46,382 nt of DNA from Campylobacteraceae bacterium (GTDB taxonomy: Bacteria; Campylobacterota; Campylobacteria; Campylobacterales; Campylobacteraceae), in contig JAITAB010000053.1 in NCBI GenBank assembly GCA_031284315.1, forward strand, positions 1-46,382, written 5' to 3'. The notes below the pieces were generated by a model that was given only the letters and a program-made list of their open reading frames with translations, was not told where the DNA came from and searched no databases. A program made the position numbers and the translations under genes. The first letter of the stretch is position 1. Each line of letters begins with the position of its first letter. This document shows positions 1-9,779 of this stretch, in pieces.

Positions 1-1221
1 TTTTTTTGATTTGGATTCCCGCCTGCGCGGGAATGACTAAAAAAGAACGCGGGAATGACGAAAAAAGGCGTATGCGTTTTGTTTGTCGTATGACAAAATG
101 AAGTTTTTTTGATTTGGATTCCCGCCTGCGCGGGAATGACGAAAAGGGAACACGGGAATGAGACATAAAAAGAAACACATGAATGACGAAAAGGGAACAC
201 GGGAATGACATGAAAAGAATATGGAAATGAGACATAAAAACGCATGAATGACGAAAAAGGCGTTGCGTTTTGTTTGTCGTATGACAAAATGAAGTTTTTT
301 TGATTTGGATTCCCGCCTGCGCGGGAATGACGAAAAGGGGATGCATGAATGAGACATAAAGGGAACGCGGGAATGAGACATAAAAGAAACACATGAATGA
401 CGGAAAAGAACACATGAATGACAAAAGGAAGGACTTCATGTCTTATAATGCCAACTTATTTCGCCATGCTCGTTTCATCTTCCGTCATTCCTGTTATTCC
501 CGCACCACTTCCGTCATTCCCGCAATCCTTTCCGTCATTCCCGCGTAGGCGGGAATCCACATCCTTTCCGTCATTCCCGCAATCCTTTCCGTCATTCCCG
601 CAATCCTTTCCGTCATTCCCGCGTAGGCGGGAATCCACATCCTTTCCGTCATTCCCGCAACCGAACGACAAACAAAACGATACGCCTTTTTTGTCATTTT
701 CATCATTCCTGCAATCCTTTCCGTCATTCCCGCACCACTTCCGTCATTCCCGCGTAGGCGGGAATCCAAACTTCTATCATTGGAAGCCAATGAAATATAA
801 AATTAAATTCTAAGCTTTTCTATCATTGAAAGCGTTGCATGGCAATCCATTCTCTAAACTACTTTGCTATTTTATTTCTCGCAGTGATGGAATAATTATT
901 TTTTTTGATTTGGATTCCCGCCTGCGCGGGAATGACGGAAAGGGAACGCATGAATGACGAAAAAGAACGCATGAATGGCATAAAAAAGCGTATGCGTTTT
1001 GTTTGTCGTATGACAAAATGAAGTTTTTTTGATTTGGATTCCCGCCTACGCGGGAATGACGGAAAGGGAACGCATGAATGAGACATAAAGGGAACGCATG
1101 AATGACAGAAGGGAACACATGAATGGCATAAAAAGGCGTATCGTTTTGTTTGTCGTTCGGTTTCGAGAATGACGAAAAAGAGGGGGCGGTTTTCTGTTTT
1201 TACAGAAAACCAACCGTGAAA
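1..1221. repeat. Intergenic repeat array 1 (dRS3-like palindromes and RS-B modules)
   Basis: No gene is supported in this stretch. It contains eight exact copies of the 20-bp format ATTCCC-N8-GGGAAT, at 15-34, 118-137, 309-328, 536-555, 615-634, 746-765, 914-933 and 1038-1057, plus many half-copies (GGGAATGAC, GTCATTCCCGC). Between them lies a larger module, RS-B, with a TTTGTC-GTAT-GACAAA palindrome and a T-tract leading into TTTGGATTCCC. It is seen at about 61-141, 253-332 and 981-1061, degenerate at 1132-1172, inverted at 661-699, and cut by the window edge at 1-38. The open frames here encode only reiterated Phe-Pro-Ser or Arg-Arg-Arg-Glu-Ser patterns and are by-products of the repeats. 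The array lies downstream of dnaK. Confidence 0.9.
1188..1211 (-). terminator. Probable terminator of the hrcA-grpE-dnaK operon
   Basis: Ten bases downstream of the dnaK stop is a perfect 10-bp stem, GGTTTTCTGT with ACAGAAAACC, around a 4-nt loop. In the dnaK direction it is followed by a C-run and then a short T-tract (TCTTTTT). The stem is strong but the T-tract is displaced by about six bases, so it could instead be a 3'-end stabilising hairpin. Confidence 0.55.
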
Positions 1222-3108
1222 TTACTCTACTTCGGCGTCTATGACATCATCGTCTTTTTTTGACGAAGCGCTGTTTTTATCGCCGCCCTCAGCTGCGCCC
1301 TGTTCTTTTTTGTATATCTCTTCTGCAAGTTTGTGGCTTACTTCGGTCAAAGCTTTGACTTTTGCGTCAATTTCCTCTTTGCTCGCATTTTCATTTTTCA
1401 AAGTCTCTTTCAATTCGCCCAAAGCCTGTTCTATTTTGGCTTTATCGTCTGCGGATATATTTTCGCTCAAATCTTTCAGAGATTTTTCCGTCTGATGTAT
1501 CAAAGCTTCCGCGCTGTTTCGCGCGTCCACCGTATCTTTTCTTTTTTTGTCTTCCTCTTTGTGAAGTTCGGCGTCTTTTACCATTTTTTCTATCTCTTTT
1601 TCGTCAAGTCCCGAACTTCCCGTGATTTTAATCTCCTGCACTTTTCCGCTTGCCTTATCTTTGGCTGAAACCGTCAAAATTCCATTTGCATCTATATCAA
1701 ATGTAACTTCTATCTGCGGGATTCCGCGCGGCGCGGCAGGAATGCCTTCGAGATTGAATTGACCTAAGGATTTGTTATCTTTGGCAAAATCTCTCTCTCC
1801 TTGCAATACATGTATCGTAACTGCGGGCTGGTTGTCTTCCGCCGTAGAGAAAACCTGCGTTTTTTTAGCGGGGATAGTCGTACCTTTTTCTATAAGTTTT
1901 GTCATAACTCCGCCCAAAGTCTCTATGCCGAGACTAAGCGGCGTAACATCCAAAAGCAGCACATCTTTAACATCGCCCTTGATAACTCCGCCTTGAATCG
2001 CCGCGCCGATAGCCACGACTTCATCGGGGTTTACTGATTTGTTCAACTCTTTGCCGAAAAACGCTTTGACTTTATCCTGTACAAACGGAACTCTCGTAGA
2101 GCCGCCGACCATGACAATCTCTTTAATATCGCTCTTTGATACGCCGGAGTCTTTTATAACTTCTTTAATTTTATCCACAGTTTCGCTTATCAAATCCTCT
2201 ATCATGGATTCAAATTTTGCGCGCGTAAGCTTTTTGACCAAGTGCTTCGGTCCTGTCGCGTCCGCTGTGATAAACGGCAGATTTATCTCCGTTTCATTGG
2301 CTGAGGATAACTCTTTTTTTGCATTTTCTGCCGCTTCTTTCAATCTTTGAAGCGCCATGACATCGTTTTTCAAATCAATGCCGTTTTCATTTTTAAATTC
2401 GCCGACAAGCCAATCTATCAAACGATTGTCAAAGTCGTCTCCGCCTAAAAATGCGTTTCCGCCCGTCGCCAAAACTTCCACGACATTATCGCCCGTTTCA
2501 AGTACCGTTACATCAAATGTACCGCCGCCGAGGTCATATACCATTATCTTTTCGGCTTCTTTTTTGTCAAGTCCGTAAGCAAGCGCGGCTGAAGTAGGCT
2601 CGTTGATGATGCGAAGCACATTTAATCCCGCGATAGTTCCGGCTTCTTTTGTAGCTTTTCTTTGCGCATCATTGAAATATGCAGGCACTGTGATAACGGC
2701 ATCCGTTACGCTTTCGCCCAAAAAGCTTTCGGCGTCTTCTTTCAGTTTTATCAAAACTTTCGCGCTTATCTCCTGCGGAGTGTAAATCTTGCCCGCTATC
2801 TCTATGGCGCATGCGCCGTTTCTATCTACGACCTTATAAGGAAGCCGCCTTTTAGCTTCGGCGGCTTTGTCTTCATTGCTCATCAGACCCATGATGCGTT
2901 TTATTGAATAGATAGTTTTTTGCGGATTTGTAACAGCCTGTCTTTTTGCCGTATCTCCGACCAAAACCTCGCCTTTGTCCGTATATGCCACAACGGAAGG
3001 AGTCGTATTTTTACCCTCTTTGTTTGGTATAACTTTTGCTTCGCCTCTTTCATATACCGATACGCAGGAGTTTGTCGTTCCTAAGTCTATTCCGATTACT
3101 TTTCCCAT
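1222..3108 (-). CDS. dnaK: Chaperone DnaK (Hsp70)
   Basis: Hsp70 chaperone of 628 residues, the usual length. It binds unfolded segments in an ATP cycle driven by DnaJ and GrpE in the cytoplasm. Phosphate-binding motif [10 protein letters not shown] lies near residue 5, the second phosphate motif [11 protein letters not shown] near 190, and the linker with [14 protein letters not shown] near 385. The substrate-binding domain and helical lid follow, and the protein ends in the typical acidic tail ([10 protein letters not shown]). The frame is open ten codons further upstream. I chose the ATG at 3108 because it starts [12 protein letters not shown], as in the family, and has an AAAAGGA ribosome binding site. 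It is last in hrcA-grpE-dnaK, 67 bp after grpE, and is probably controlled by HrcA. Confidence 0.97.
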   Translation of the reverse strand: MGKVIGIDLGTTNSCVSVYERGEAKVIPNKEGKNTTPSVVAYTDKGEVLVGDTAKRQAVTNPQKTIYSIKRIMGLMSNEDKAAEAKRRLPYKVVDRNGACAIEIAGKIYTPQEISAKVLIKLKEDAESFLGESVTDAVITVPAYFNDAQRKATKEAGTIAGLNVLRIINEPTSAALAYGLDKKEAEKIMVYDLGGGTFDVTVLETGDNVVEVLATGGNAFLGGDDFDNRLIDWLVGEFKNENGIDLKNDVMALQRLKEAAENAKKELSSANETEINLPFITADATGPKHLVKKLTRAKFESMIEDLISETVDKIKEVIKDSGVSKSDIKEIVMVGGSTRVPFVQDKVKAFFGKELNKSVNPDEVVAIGAAIQGGVIKGDVKDVLLLDVTPLSLGIETLGGVMTKLIEKGTTIPAKKTQVFSTAEDNQPAVTIHVLQGERDFAKDNKSLGQFNLEGIPAAPRGIPQIEVTFDIDANGILTVSAKDKASGKVQEIKITGSSGLDEKEIEKMVKDAELHKEEDKKRKDTVDARNSAEALIHQTEKSLKDLSENISADDKAKIEQALGELKETLKNENASKEEIDAKVKALTEVSHKLAEEIYKKEQGAAEGGDKNSASSKKDDDVIDAEVE

Positions 3109-3175
3109 TTTTTTTCCTTTTAAATAATTTTTAATCAAACCGCCGAAGCTGTTTTAGCAGCTTTTTATCGGCTTC

Positions 3176-3745
3176 TTAACGGGCAATGCTGACCATCGCA
3201 GCTCTTAATACCCTGCCTTTGATAGTATAGCCTTTCTGAAAAGTCTGCACTATCTCTCCGCTCTCTTTGCCTTCGGCGTCCACTTGAAGCGCCGCATTAT
3301 GAACATTCGGGTCAAATTTGCCGCCGCCCTCAGTCTCTTTTATGCCATGTTTTTCAAATACTTTTTTGAATTGTTCAAGCGTCAAGCCGATGCCGTCTTT
3401 TATCTTTTTGGCGACTTCGTCCGCCGTTTCGTCCGCCGATTTGTAAGCTATCTCAAGCGCGTCAATGACGCTCAGCAAATCTCTTGCGAACTGCTCATGC
3501 GCGTAATCTATAGCTTGATATTTCTCTTTTTCATATCGTTTTTTGATATTTTCAAAGTCCGCATGCGCTCTTATATATCTGTCTTCGCAGGATTTTAACT
3601 TCTCTTCAAGCTCTTTTACCGCGCTTTGCGCATTTGGCTCGGTATTCGGCGTGCTTTGCGGCTCGGCTATAACGGCGGTTTCTTCTGCCGCATTCTGCGC
3701 CGCTTGTTCTGCGGTTTTTTCATTTTTTGTCTTTTTCTCTCTCAT
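3176..3745 (-). CDS. grpE: Nucleotide exchange factor GrpE
   Basis: GrpE releases ADP from DnaK. The protein is 189 residues. Its first ~45 residues are low-complexity Ala/Glu/Lys-rich, followed by the long dimerising helix (AVKELEEKLKSCEDRYIRAH through FENIKKRYEKEK). The C-terminal beta domain carries the family signature (GGGKFDPNVHNAALQVD and KGYTIKGRVLRAAMVSIA). Its start overlaps the hrcA stop by 4 bp (ATGA), implying translational coupling, and dnaK follows. Position in the operon and sequence agree. Confidence 0.96.
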   Translation of the reverse strand: MREKKTKNEKTAEQAAQNAAEETAVIAEPQSTPNTEPNAQSAVKELEEKLKSCEDRYIRAHADFENIKKRYEKEKYQAIDYAHEQFARDLLSVIDALEIAYKSADETADEVAKKIKDGIGLTLEQFKKVFEKHGIKETEGGGKFDPNVHNAALQVDAEGKESGEIVQTFQKGYTIKGRVLRAAMVSIAR

Positions 3746-4557
3746 GTATCTCCTTCGTTAATTTCTTTAGCTTCATTGAAAAATCCTTCAAAGTCGGTAT
3801 TTAACCTGCCAAGACATAACATTTTGGCGTCATTTGAGCCGATTTTCGCTCTTTGTTTAAGCGCCATATATCCGCTTGGAACTATCTCTTCAAAGTAGAT
3901 TCCATCTTTTAAATCAAGTATGCTTCTTGCATTTTTAAAAAAACTGTAAAACGCTCTGTTTTCATTCTCTTTTGCCATTTCGTATAGCACGGCTTCGCCT
4001 TCTTGGAAAAGCGCTTTGCTTACAAGCATTTTGTCCAACTTCGTGCAAAGCTCGTCAAATCCGACTCTTGAAGCGATAGCCCGCAAATCGTAAATGCCAA
4101 ATCCCAAAAGTTCGTTTAAAAACCTATCCGCTTCCGCGCTGTAAGATACGGTAACTTCGCCGCCGCCAAACACCAACAGCAAAAATCGTCCGTCCACATT
4201 TATAACCTCTTTAAGCTCTTCGTTGTTTTGGAGCTCAAGAGCGCAGTAAAGACCGTATTCAATGACGGTTTTTCTTACATGCGAAAGGCTGCCGAGCGTT
4301 ATAACAGTGTCGGTTTTGAGCCTTTGCGTCCAGTATTTTTTAAGTGCGTCTGTTGTAGGTATCCTGCCGCCGCTTATATGAAGCTGCATCAAAATGCCCT
4401 CATTGCAAAGACGGTTAAAATACGCTCTGATAGTGGAAGCCGATATATCTATGGGCATTTTTGTCTGAAGCTCCGCCGAACCAACAGGCAGATTGTCTTC
4501 CAAATACGCCTTGATGATAGCTTCCAAAATCAAATCCTGCTTAGATGTTACTTTCAC
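3742..4557 (-). CDS. hrcA: Heat-inducible transcription repressor HrcA
   Basis: Repressor of class I heat-shock genes; it binds CIRCE operators and its activity depends on GroEL in studied species. The protein is 271 residues, matching the short Campylobacterota form rather than the ~340-residue Bacillus form. The N-terminal winged helix spans about residues 1-75 (ISASTIRAYFNRLCNEG, then GGRIPTTDALKKYW). The start is a GTG; the ATG codons further in would remove the DNA-binding helix. First gene of the operon, with a consensus promoter and a degenerate CIRCE directly upstream, which suggests autoregulation. Confidence 0.93.
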   Translation of the reverse strand: MKVTSKQDLILEAIIKAYLEDNLPVGSAELQTKMPIDISASTIRAYFNRLCNEGILMQLHISGGRIPTTDALKKYWTQRLKTDTVITLGSLSHVRKTVIEYGLYCALELQNNEELKEVINVDGRFLLLVFGGGEVTVSYSAEADRFLNELLGFGIYDLRAIASRVGFDELCTKLDKMLVSKALFQEGEAVLYEMAKENENRAFYSFFKNARSILDLKDGIYFEEIVPSGYMALKQRAKIGSNDAKMLCLGRLNTDFEGFFNEAKEINEGDT

Positions 4558-4560
4558 TTT

Positions 4561-4587
4561 TTAGCGCTCTTTTAAGTTAATTGCTTG
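4561..4587. promoter_or_regulatory. Degenerate CIRCE operator in the hrcA leader
   Basis: On the plus strand the sequence reads TTAGCGCTC-N9-AATTGCTTG. The CIRCE consensus is TTAGCACTC-N9-GAGTGCTAA. The left arm matches at 8 of 9 positions and the right arm at 5 of 9, with the expected 9-bp gap. It lies between the predicted transcription start and the GTG of hrcA, the usual position for this operator. The weak right arm keeps confidence moderate. Confidence 0.55.
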
Positions 4588-4589
4588 TA

Positions 4590-4619
4590 ATTATACAACA
4601 TTGAGTGTATTCTTGTCAA
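4590..4619 (-). promoter_or_regulatory. Sigma-70 promoter of hrcA-grpE-dnaK
   Basis: On the minus strand there is a perfect TTGACA at 4619-4614, an 18-bp spacer and a perfect TATAAT at 4595-4590. The predicted start near 4583 gives a leader of about 26 nt before the GTG. It is the best-matching promoter I can see in the window. Confidence 0.8.
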
Positions 4620-4648
4620 GTCTTGATATAAGTTAGTTCATATAAAGA

Positions 4649-4676
4649 AAGTTTAGCGTATAACGCTCAAACTTTA
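4649..4676 (-). terminator. Hairpin terminator downstream of rnr-holA
   Basis: In the holA direction the sequence reads AAAGTTTGAGCGT-TAT-ACGCTAAACTTT, a near-perfect stem with a 3-nt loop, followed by CTTTATA. It lies 35 bp after the holA stop and just upstream of the hrcA promoter, where insulation between the two units is expected. The T-tract is short. Confidence 0.6.
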
Positions 4677-4710
4677 AAATGGAATATTTTTCAATAATTA
4701 AAAGCCTAAA

Positions 4711-5685
4711 TCACCCCTTTAAACACTCTTGTATCTCTAAAAACATGGAGAGTATGTAAGATTCTTTGTCTAAATTTGAATTTGTTTTAAAGGCAAATTC
4801 GGCATTTGCTAAAATTTTGAAAAGCCTGCCGAAAGTTTTCGGCTTTATGCGCATTGCCGTTTCGGAGCGTTGTTTGACGATTTGCTGCGGCGGCTCGTAT
4901 CCCAATATCTTTTTTGTTTCAAGAGCGCCGTTTATTTTGATGTATGCATGAAATAAAAAAAGCTGATGAATGTGCGATTGTATCGCGTTTATAAGCCCTA
5001 TTTCGCTAAATGTTCCGCTTCCGCTTATCACTTTATAAAGATTGCTGATATTTTCGCCGTTTAAGAGTTTGGCGATAAAAGTTTCAAACTCCACGCCGCC
5101 CATGCCAAACACGAGCGCATCAATATCGGCGGCAGTTATCTCCCTGTTTAAAAGCGACAATTTTGAAAGTTCGCTGACCGATAAGGAGAGGTTTTCATTT
5201 TGTATCTGGTAGAGGTACTGCATAGCCTGAGTTTGGATATTTAATCCCCTTTTTTTAGCTTCTTGCGATAAAAAAGCAGCCGCTTCACTGATATTCGGCT
5301 TAAATACGCGCACAAAATTTTTGCCGAACGATGCCAAAACATCTTTGAAAGTTTGCGTATTTTCACCGTAATATATAAATAAAAGACGGTTAATATCCTG
5401 TTTTTTGCAAAGCTCTATCAATTCGCCAATCTCTTTTTTGGGCGGGCATTTTTCGAGTTTCAGCAAAAGGATATTTATATCGCCGAAAAGCGAAGCTTGG
5501 CTTAAATGGCTGCGGGCTAATTTGAAGTCGTATTCGTCAAAATATAGTTTCAGCGTCTCGCCCTGCCACAACTGCAAAATTTTCTCTTCCAAATACGACA
5601 ATTGATATTCGCACGCGCCGTAAAGCATAACGGCATTTGGTATATTTTTGCCCGACAGCATAGCGTCAAACTCTCTTTTGTACAT
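4711..5685 (-). CDS. holA: DNA polymerase III subunit delta
   Basis: Clamp-loader delta subunit, which opens the beta sliding clamp. About 324 residues, normal for HolA. It begins with an FDAMLSGKNIPNAVMLYGAC segment and continues as a divergent AAA+ fold without a Walker A lysine, as is normal for delta. A helical C-terminal collar region carries a KQRSETAMRIKPKTFGRLFK segment. The frame opens one codon earlier with TTG, but the ATG at 5685 forms a TGATG junction with the rnr stop and is the more likely start. Second gene of rnr-holA, an order I remember from C. jejuni. Confidence 0.85.
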   Translation of the reverse strand: MYKREFDAMLSGKNIPNAVMLYGACEYQLSYLEEKILQLWQGETLKLYFDEYDFKLARSHLSQASLFGDINILLLKLEKCPPKKEIGELIELCKKQDINRLLFIYYGENTQTFKDVLASFGKNFVRVFKPNISEAAAFLSQEAKKRGLNIQTQAMQYLYQIQNENLSLSVSELSKLSLLNREITAADIDALVFGMGGVEFETFIAKLLNGENISNLYKVISGSGTFSEIGLINAIQSHIHQLFLFHAYIKINGALETKKILGYEPPQQIVKQRSETAMRIKPKTFGRLFKILANAEFAFKTNSNLDKESYILSMFLEIQECLKG

Positions 5686-7634
5686 CAATCAAGCCTTTTT
5701 ACAATTTTGCCCGTTATCTTTGCGGAAGCTGTGTCGCTTCGGATAATCTGCACGCTTATTTTTTCAAACAGTTCAACATCTTCGTCGGTTAAAAATATCC
5801 TTGCGCCTTTTAACTCGTCGTCAAGCGCAGCTATATTGATTTTGCCAAGTTCGGTTACTTTACATGTGAAGCATTTGCCGATATTCTGCGCCGCGAATCG
5901 CGCAAATTTTCTATCCATAAAATCCCATGCAACTTTATCCGCTTCTCTTTCAAGCATACTCAAATCCTCGCATTTGTCCGCGATATTTTCCAATTGGAAT
6001 TTTGCCGCCTTCTCTTCGTTTCTTATCTGCGCTTTTAAAAGGCGGTGGAGTATAAGGTCGCTGTAACGGCGTATCGGCGAAGTAAAATGAGCATACGCGG
6101 CAAACCCAAGCCCAAAATGCCCTTTGTTTTCAGGCGTATAACATGCTTGCTTCAAGCTTTTGATGATGAGTTTGTCCACATCGGCCAGCAAACCAGCCTC
6201 GCATGCACGCGCTTGAATATCGCGGATAAGAGCGGGAATATCAGGGTTAAATTTCACATTTATGCCGATAAGCGGCAAATCGTCCAAAAGTTTCTCTATT
6301 TTTTCAAACGAAGGCGGCTCATGCGTGCGGAAAATGCCCTGTTTTATCCTTTTGGCGGCAGCTTTGTTGGCAAGCAGCATACACTCTTCTATAAGCGCGT
6401 GGGAGGGCGTCTCTTTTTCTACGGTCGTGGAGATGATATTTTGCGCCTCGTCTAAATTCATTCTTATTTCATTTGAATGAAAATTGAAAGCATGCGTCAA
6501 TCTTTTGGCTTTTAGTTTGCTTGTAAGCTGAAAAAGCGGCAGAAGCCATGAGAGTATCTCATCATCAACGCTATTCTTTTCGTCCATGCAGCCGCTTATA
6601 AATTTATCTGCAAGTTCATAAGTATATCGCTTTTTGGAGCGGATAATTCCCTCAAAAAGTTCTTCCGATATCGGCTCTAAGGTTATTTTGTCCAAAACTA
6701 TTTTAAAGCCGAAGACGAGCCTCTCTTCATTTGGCTTTAAAGAGCAGATATTTTCGCTCAAAGTTCTTGGCAGCATGGGGATTGACTTGTGCGGGAAATA
6801 GATAGAAAAGCCTCTGTTTCTCGCCTCTTTGTCTATAAAGCCGAAAGGATATACATATTCGCCCACATCGGCAATCGCGACATAAATTGTAAAATTTTTT
6901 TCATCAAAATATATCGCGTCGTCAAAATCTTTCGCATCATTGGGATCAATCGTGCAAAAGGGTAAATGCGTCAAATCAAGCCTATTCGGATAGAAAGACT
7001 TATCCAAGCTCATGCCGTGGCTTTTTGCCTCGTCTTCCGCTTCCGCGCTGAAAAATTCCTCTTTGTCATAAAGCGATAAAGAGATTTTTTCATCAACCGC
7101 CGCATCGCTTAAAACTCCCAAAACTTCCGTGATAACTCCTGCGGAACTGTCTATCTTTAAAAGCGTATCGGAAGGGAGCTGTTTTAGGGATTTTTGCGAT
7201 GCCGCAACTTCTATAGTGGCGTTTGTTTTGATATTTTGGACGATAATTTTGCCATTGACGGTTTTTGTTACGCCCACATATATCAAAAAAGCTTTTTGCG
7301 CTATAAATACGACTTTGCCTTTTATTCTGTCGTTTTTGGAAAAAAATCTCTTGGCTATGACGATATCGCCTTTTGCGCCGCCGCCCAAATCTTTTGGCTC
7401 TATAATCAAATCTTTTTTATCTTCGCGTCCGAAAGTTTCAAGATAGCCTGTGCCGTTTAAGGCTATATCAAGCCTGCCCGCGCGGTAATCGGGATTGAAT
7501 TTATAAATATTTTTATGCGCTTTTATGATATTTTTGCGTGCCATTTCGTCCATGAGAGGTTTTTGCGCATTTTCAATTTTATCGGCATTAAGTCCTTCAA
7601 TGAGCTGCAATAAAAATGATTTTATATTATGCAA
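5685..7634 (-). CDS. rnr: Ribonuclease R (RNase II/RNB family)
   Basis: 3'-5' exoribonuclease, 649 residues, the short Campylobacterota type. The catalytic RNB motif is CTIDPNDAKDFDDAIYF (about residues 227-243), with the metal-binding aspartates visible. The signatures RNRGFSIYFPHKSIPMLPRT and ARCEAGLLADVDK... through the conserved YAHFTSPIRRYSDLILHR segment follow (about residue 515). Cold-shock-like domains occupy the N-terminal third; I see only a short remnant where the longer homologues have an S1 domain. The start is TTG, preceded by AAGG about nine bases upstream. It is transcribed divergently from ilvC and translationally coupled to holA. Confidence 0.92.
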   Translation of the reverse strand: MHNIKSFLLQLIEGLNADKIENAQKPLMDEMARKNIIKAHKNIYKFNPDYRAGRLDIALNGTGYLETFGREDKKDLIIEPKDLGGGAKGDIVIAKRFFSKNDRIKGKVVFIAQKAFLIYVGVTKTVNGKIIVQNIKTNATIEVAASQKSLKQLPSDTLLKIDSSAGVITEVLGVLSDAAVDEKISLSLYDKEEFFSAEAEDEAKSHGMSLDKSFYPNRLDLTHLPFCTIDPNDAKDFDDAIYFDEKNFTIYVAIADVGEYVYPFGFIDKEARNRGFSIYFPHKSIPMLPRTLSENICSLKPNEERLVFGFKIVLDKITLEPISEELFEGIIRSKKRYTYELADKFISGCMDEKNSVDDEILSWLLPLFQLTSKLKAKRLTHAFNFHSNEIRMNLDEAQNIISTTVEKETPSHALIEECMLLANKAAAKRIKQGIFRTHEPPSFEKIEKLLDDLPLIGINVKFNPDIPALIRDIQARACEAGLLADVDKLIIKSLKQACYTPENKGHFGLGFAAYAHFTSPIRRYSDLILHRLLKAQIRNEEKAAKFQLENIADKCEDLSMLEREADKVAWDFMDRKFARFAAQNIGKCFTCKVTELGKINIAALDDELKGARIFLTDEDVELFEKISVQIIRSDTASAKITGKIVKRLD

Positions 7635-7651
7635 AGGCTGACCTTTTTTGA

Positions 7652-8788
<1,137 letters not shown>

Positions 8789-8801
8789 ATACTTTTTTTG
8801 G

Positions 8802-8838
8802 GCGGATTTGCGCAAAACAGCGTAAATTTGCCCGCCTA
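8802..8838 (+). other. Imperfect intergenic hairpin between ilvC and the deacetylase gene
   Basis: GGGCGG-ATTTGCGC, a six-base loop (AAAACA) and GCGTAAAT-TTGCCCGCC can fold into a long interrupted stem. It is not followed by a T-tract and ends at the ribosome binding site (AAGGACA) of the next gene. It may be an RNA processing or partial attenuation structure; its role cannot be read from sequence. Confidence 0.4.
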
Positions 8839-8849
8839 TAAGGACACTT

Positions 8850-9779
8850 TTGATAAAAGCTCCAAAAAAAAACGCCCCAAAACGCAAGCGAAAACCTAAA
8901 AAATCAAAAACGGCAAAGCTTTATACTATCGGCGCGGCGATTGTCGCATTGGCGATAGCAAGCATTATAGCCGCAGCGATGCATATAATGCAAACGCCCC
9001 CGCCCGTCATTCAGATAAATGCAACTTTCAACCAAACGCCCCCGCCCGCAGTTATGCCAAATATCACCGTTGCGCACAATGTTACCGCACCCCCGCAGGT
9101 TGTTGTGCCGCCGCAGATTATTCAGCCGCCCGCAACGGCGAAACCAAAGCTGACGATTATCATAGACGATGTCGCATTTCCCAAGCAGATAGAGAAGATT
9201 TTGTCTATTCCGATTGCGCTTTCGCCATCATTTTTACCGCCGAAAGAAGGTACGGCATATCCTGAGGAGATGATTAGCGGGCGCGAATTTTACATGGTGC
9301 ATCTGCCGCTTGAAGCGGTGAATTTCAAAAGAGCCGAGAAAATAACGCTTTTAACGAGCGACAGTTACGAAACCATTTTGGAAAAACTGAAAAAAATCAA
9401 AGAGCAGTTTCCGCACGCGCTTTATTACAATAACCACACGGGCAGTAAATTTACGGCGAATTTGGCGGCTATGAGGCGATTGATTGACGCTATGGACGAG
9501 TTGGATTTGATATTTGTGGACAGTAGAACCACAGCAGATACGAAAGCTCCGCAGATTTTTGCCGAACAGGGCAGAAAACTGCTGCAAAGAGATGTGTTTT
9601 TGGACAATACGATAGAAGAGGGCGCCATAAAAGTGCAGCTTTCCATCGCGGTAGAGAAAGCCAAAGAGAAAGGTTTCGCGATAGCGATAGGACATCCGCA
9701 TGATAAAACTCTTGATACGATAGCAAAATCGCTGGATATTTTAGAAGGCGTGGAAGTTGTATATTTGAAAGATTTGTAA
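8850..9779 (+). CDS. Divergent polysaccharide deacetylase family protein (YibQ-like)
   Basis: 309-residue membrane-anchored periplasmic protein. The first ~25 residues are strongly basic (Lys/Arg/Pro-rich), followed by one transmembrane helix (about residues 27-48) and a Pro-rich linker with repeated PPP and PPQ motifs to about residue 100. The rest is the divergent deacetylase domain: LTIIIDDVAFPKQIEKIL opens it, with YYNNHTGSKFTAN and IAIGHPHDKTLDTIAKSL further on. Substrate and activity are unknown for this family. Start is TTG, chosen for AAGGACA six bases upstream. A run of nine A residues (8864-8872) covers codons 5-8 and is prone to slippage. C. jejuni carries a similar gene between ilvC and dprA, as I recall. 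Confidence 0.82.
   Translation: MIKAPKKNAPKRKRKPKKSKTAKLYTIGAAIVALAIASIIAAAMHIMQTPPPVIQINATFNQTPPPAVMPNITVAHNVTAPPQVVVPPQIIQPPATAKPKLTIIIDDVAFPKQIEKILSIPIALSPSFLPPKEGTAYPEEMISGREFYMVHLPLEAVNFKRAEKITLLTSDSYETILEKLKKIKEQFPHALYYNNHTGSKFTANLAAMRRLIDAMDELDLIFVDSRTTADTKAPQIFAEQGRKLLQRDVFLDNTIEEGAIKVQLSIAVEKAKEKGFAIAIGHPHDKTLDTIAKSLDILEGVEVVYLKDL

Noticed and set aside
418-813. 131-codon open frame with repeated Phe-Pro-Ser and Arg-Arg-Arg-Glu-Ser motifs, and similar frames in the other arrays
   Set aside because: The frame is made of the palindromic repeats themselves; such frames are common annotation artefacts and have no ribosome binding site or family match.
2039-2350. Open frames antisense to dnaK and to many other genes
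   Set aside because: They are shadows of the coding strand with no ribosome binding sites and no recognisable domains.
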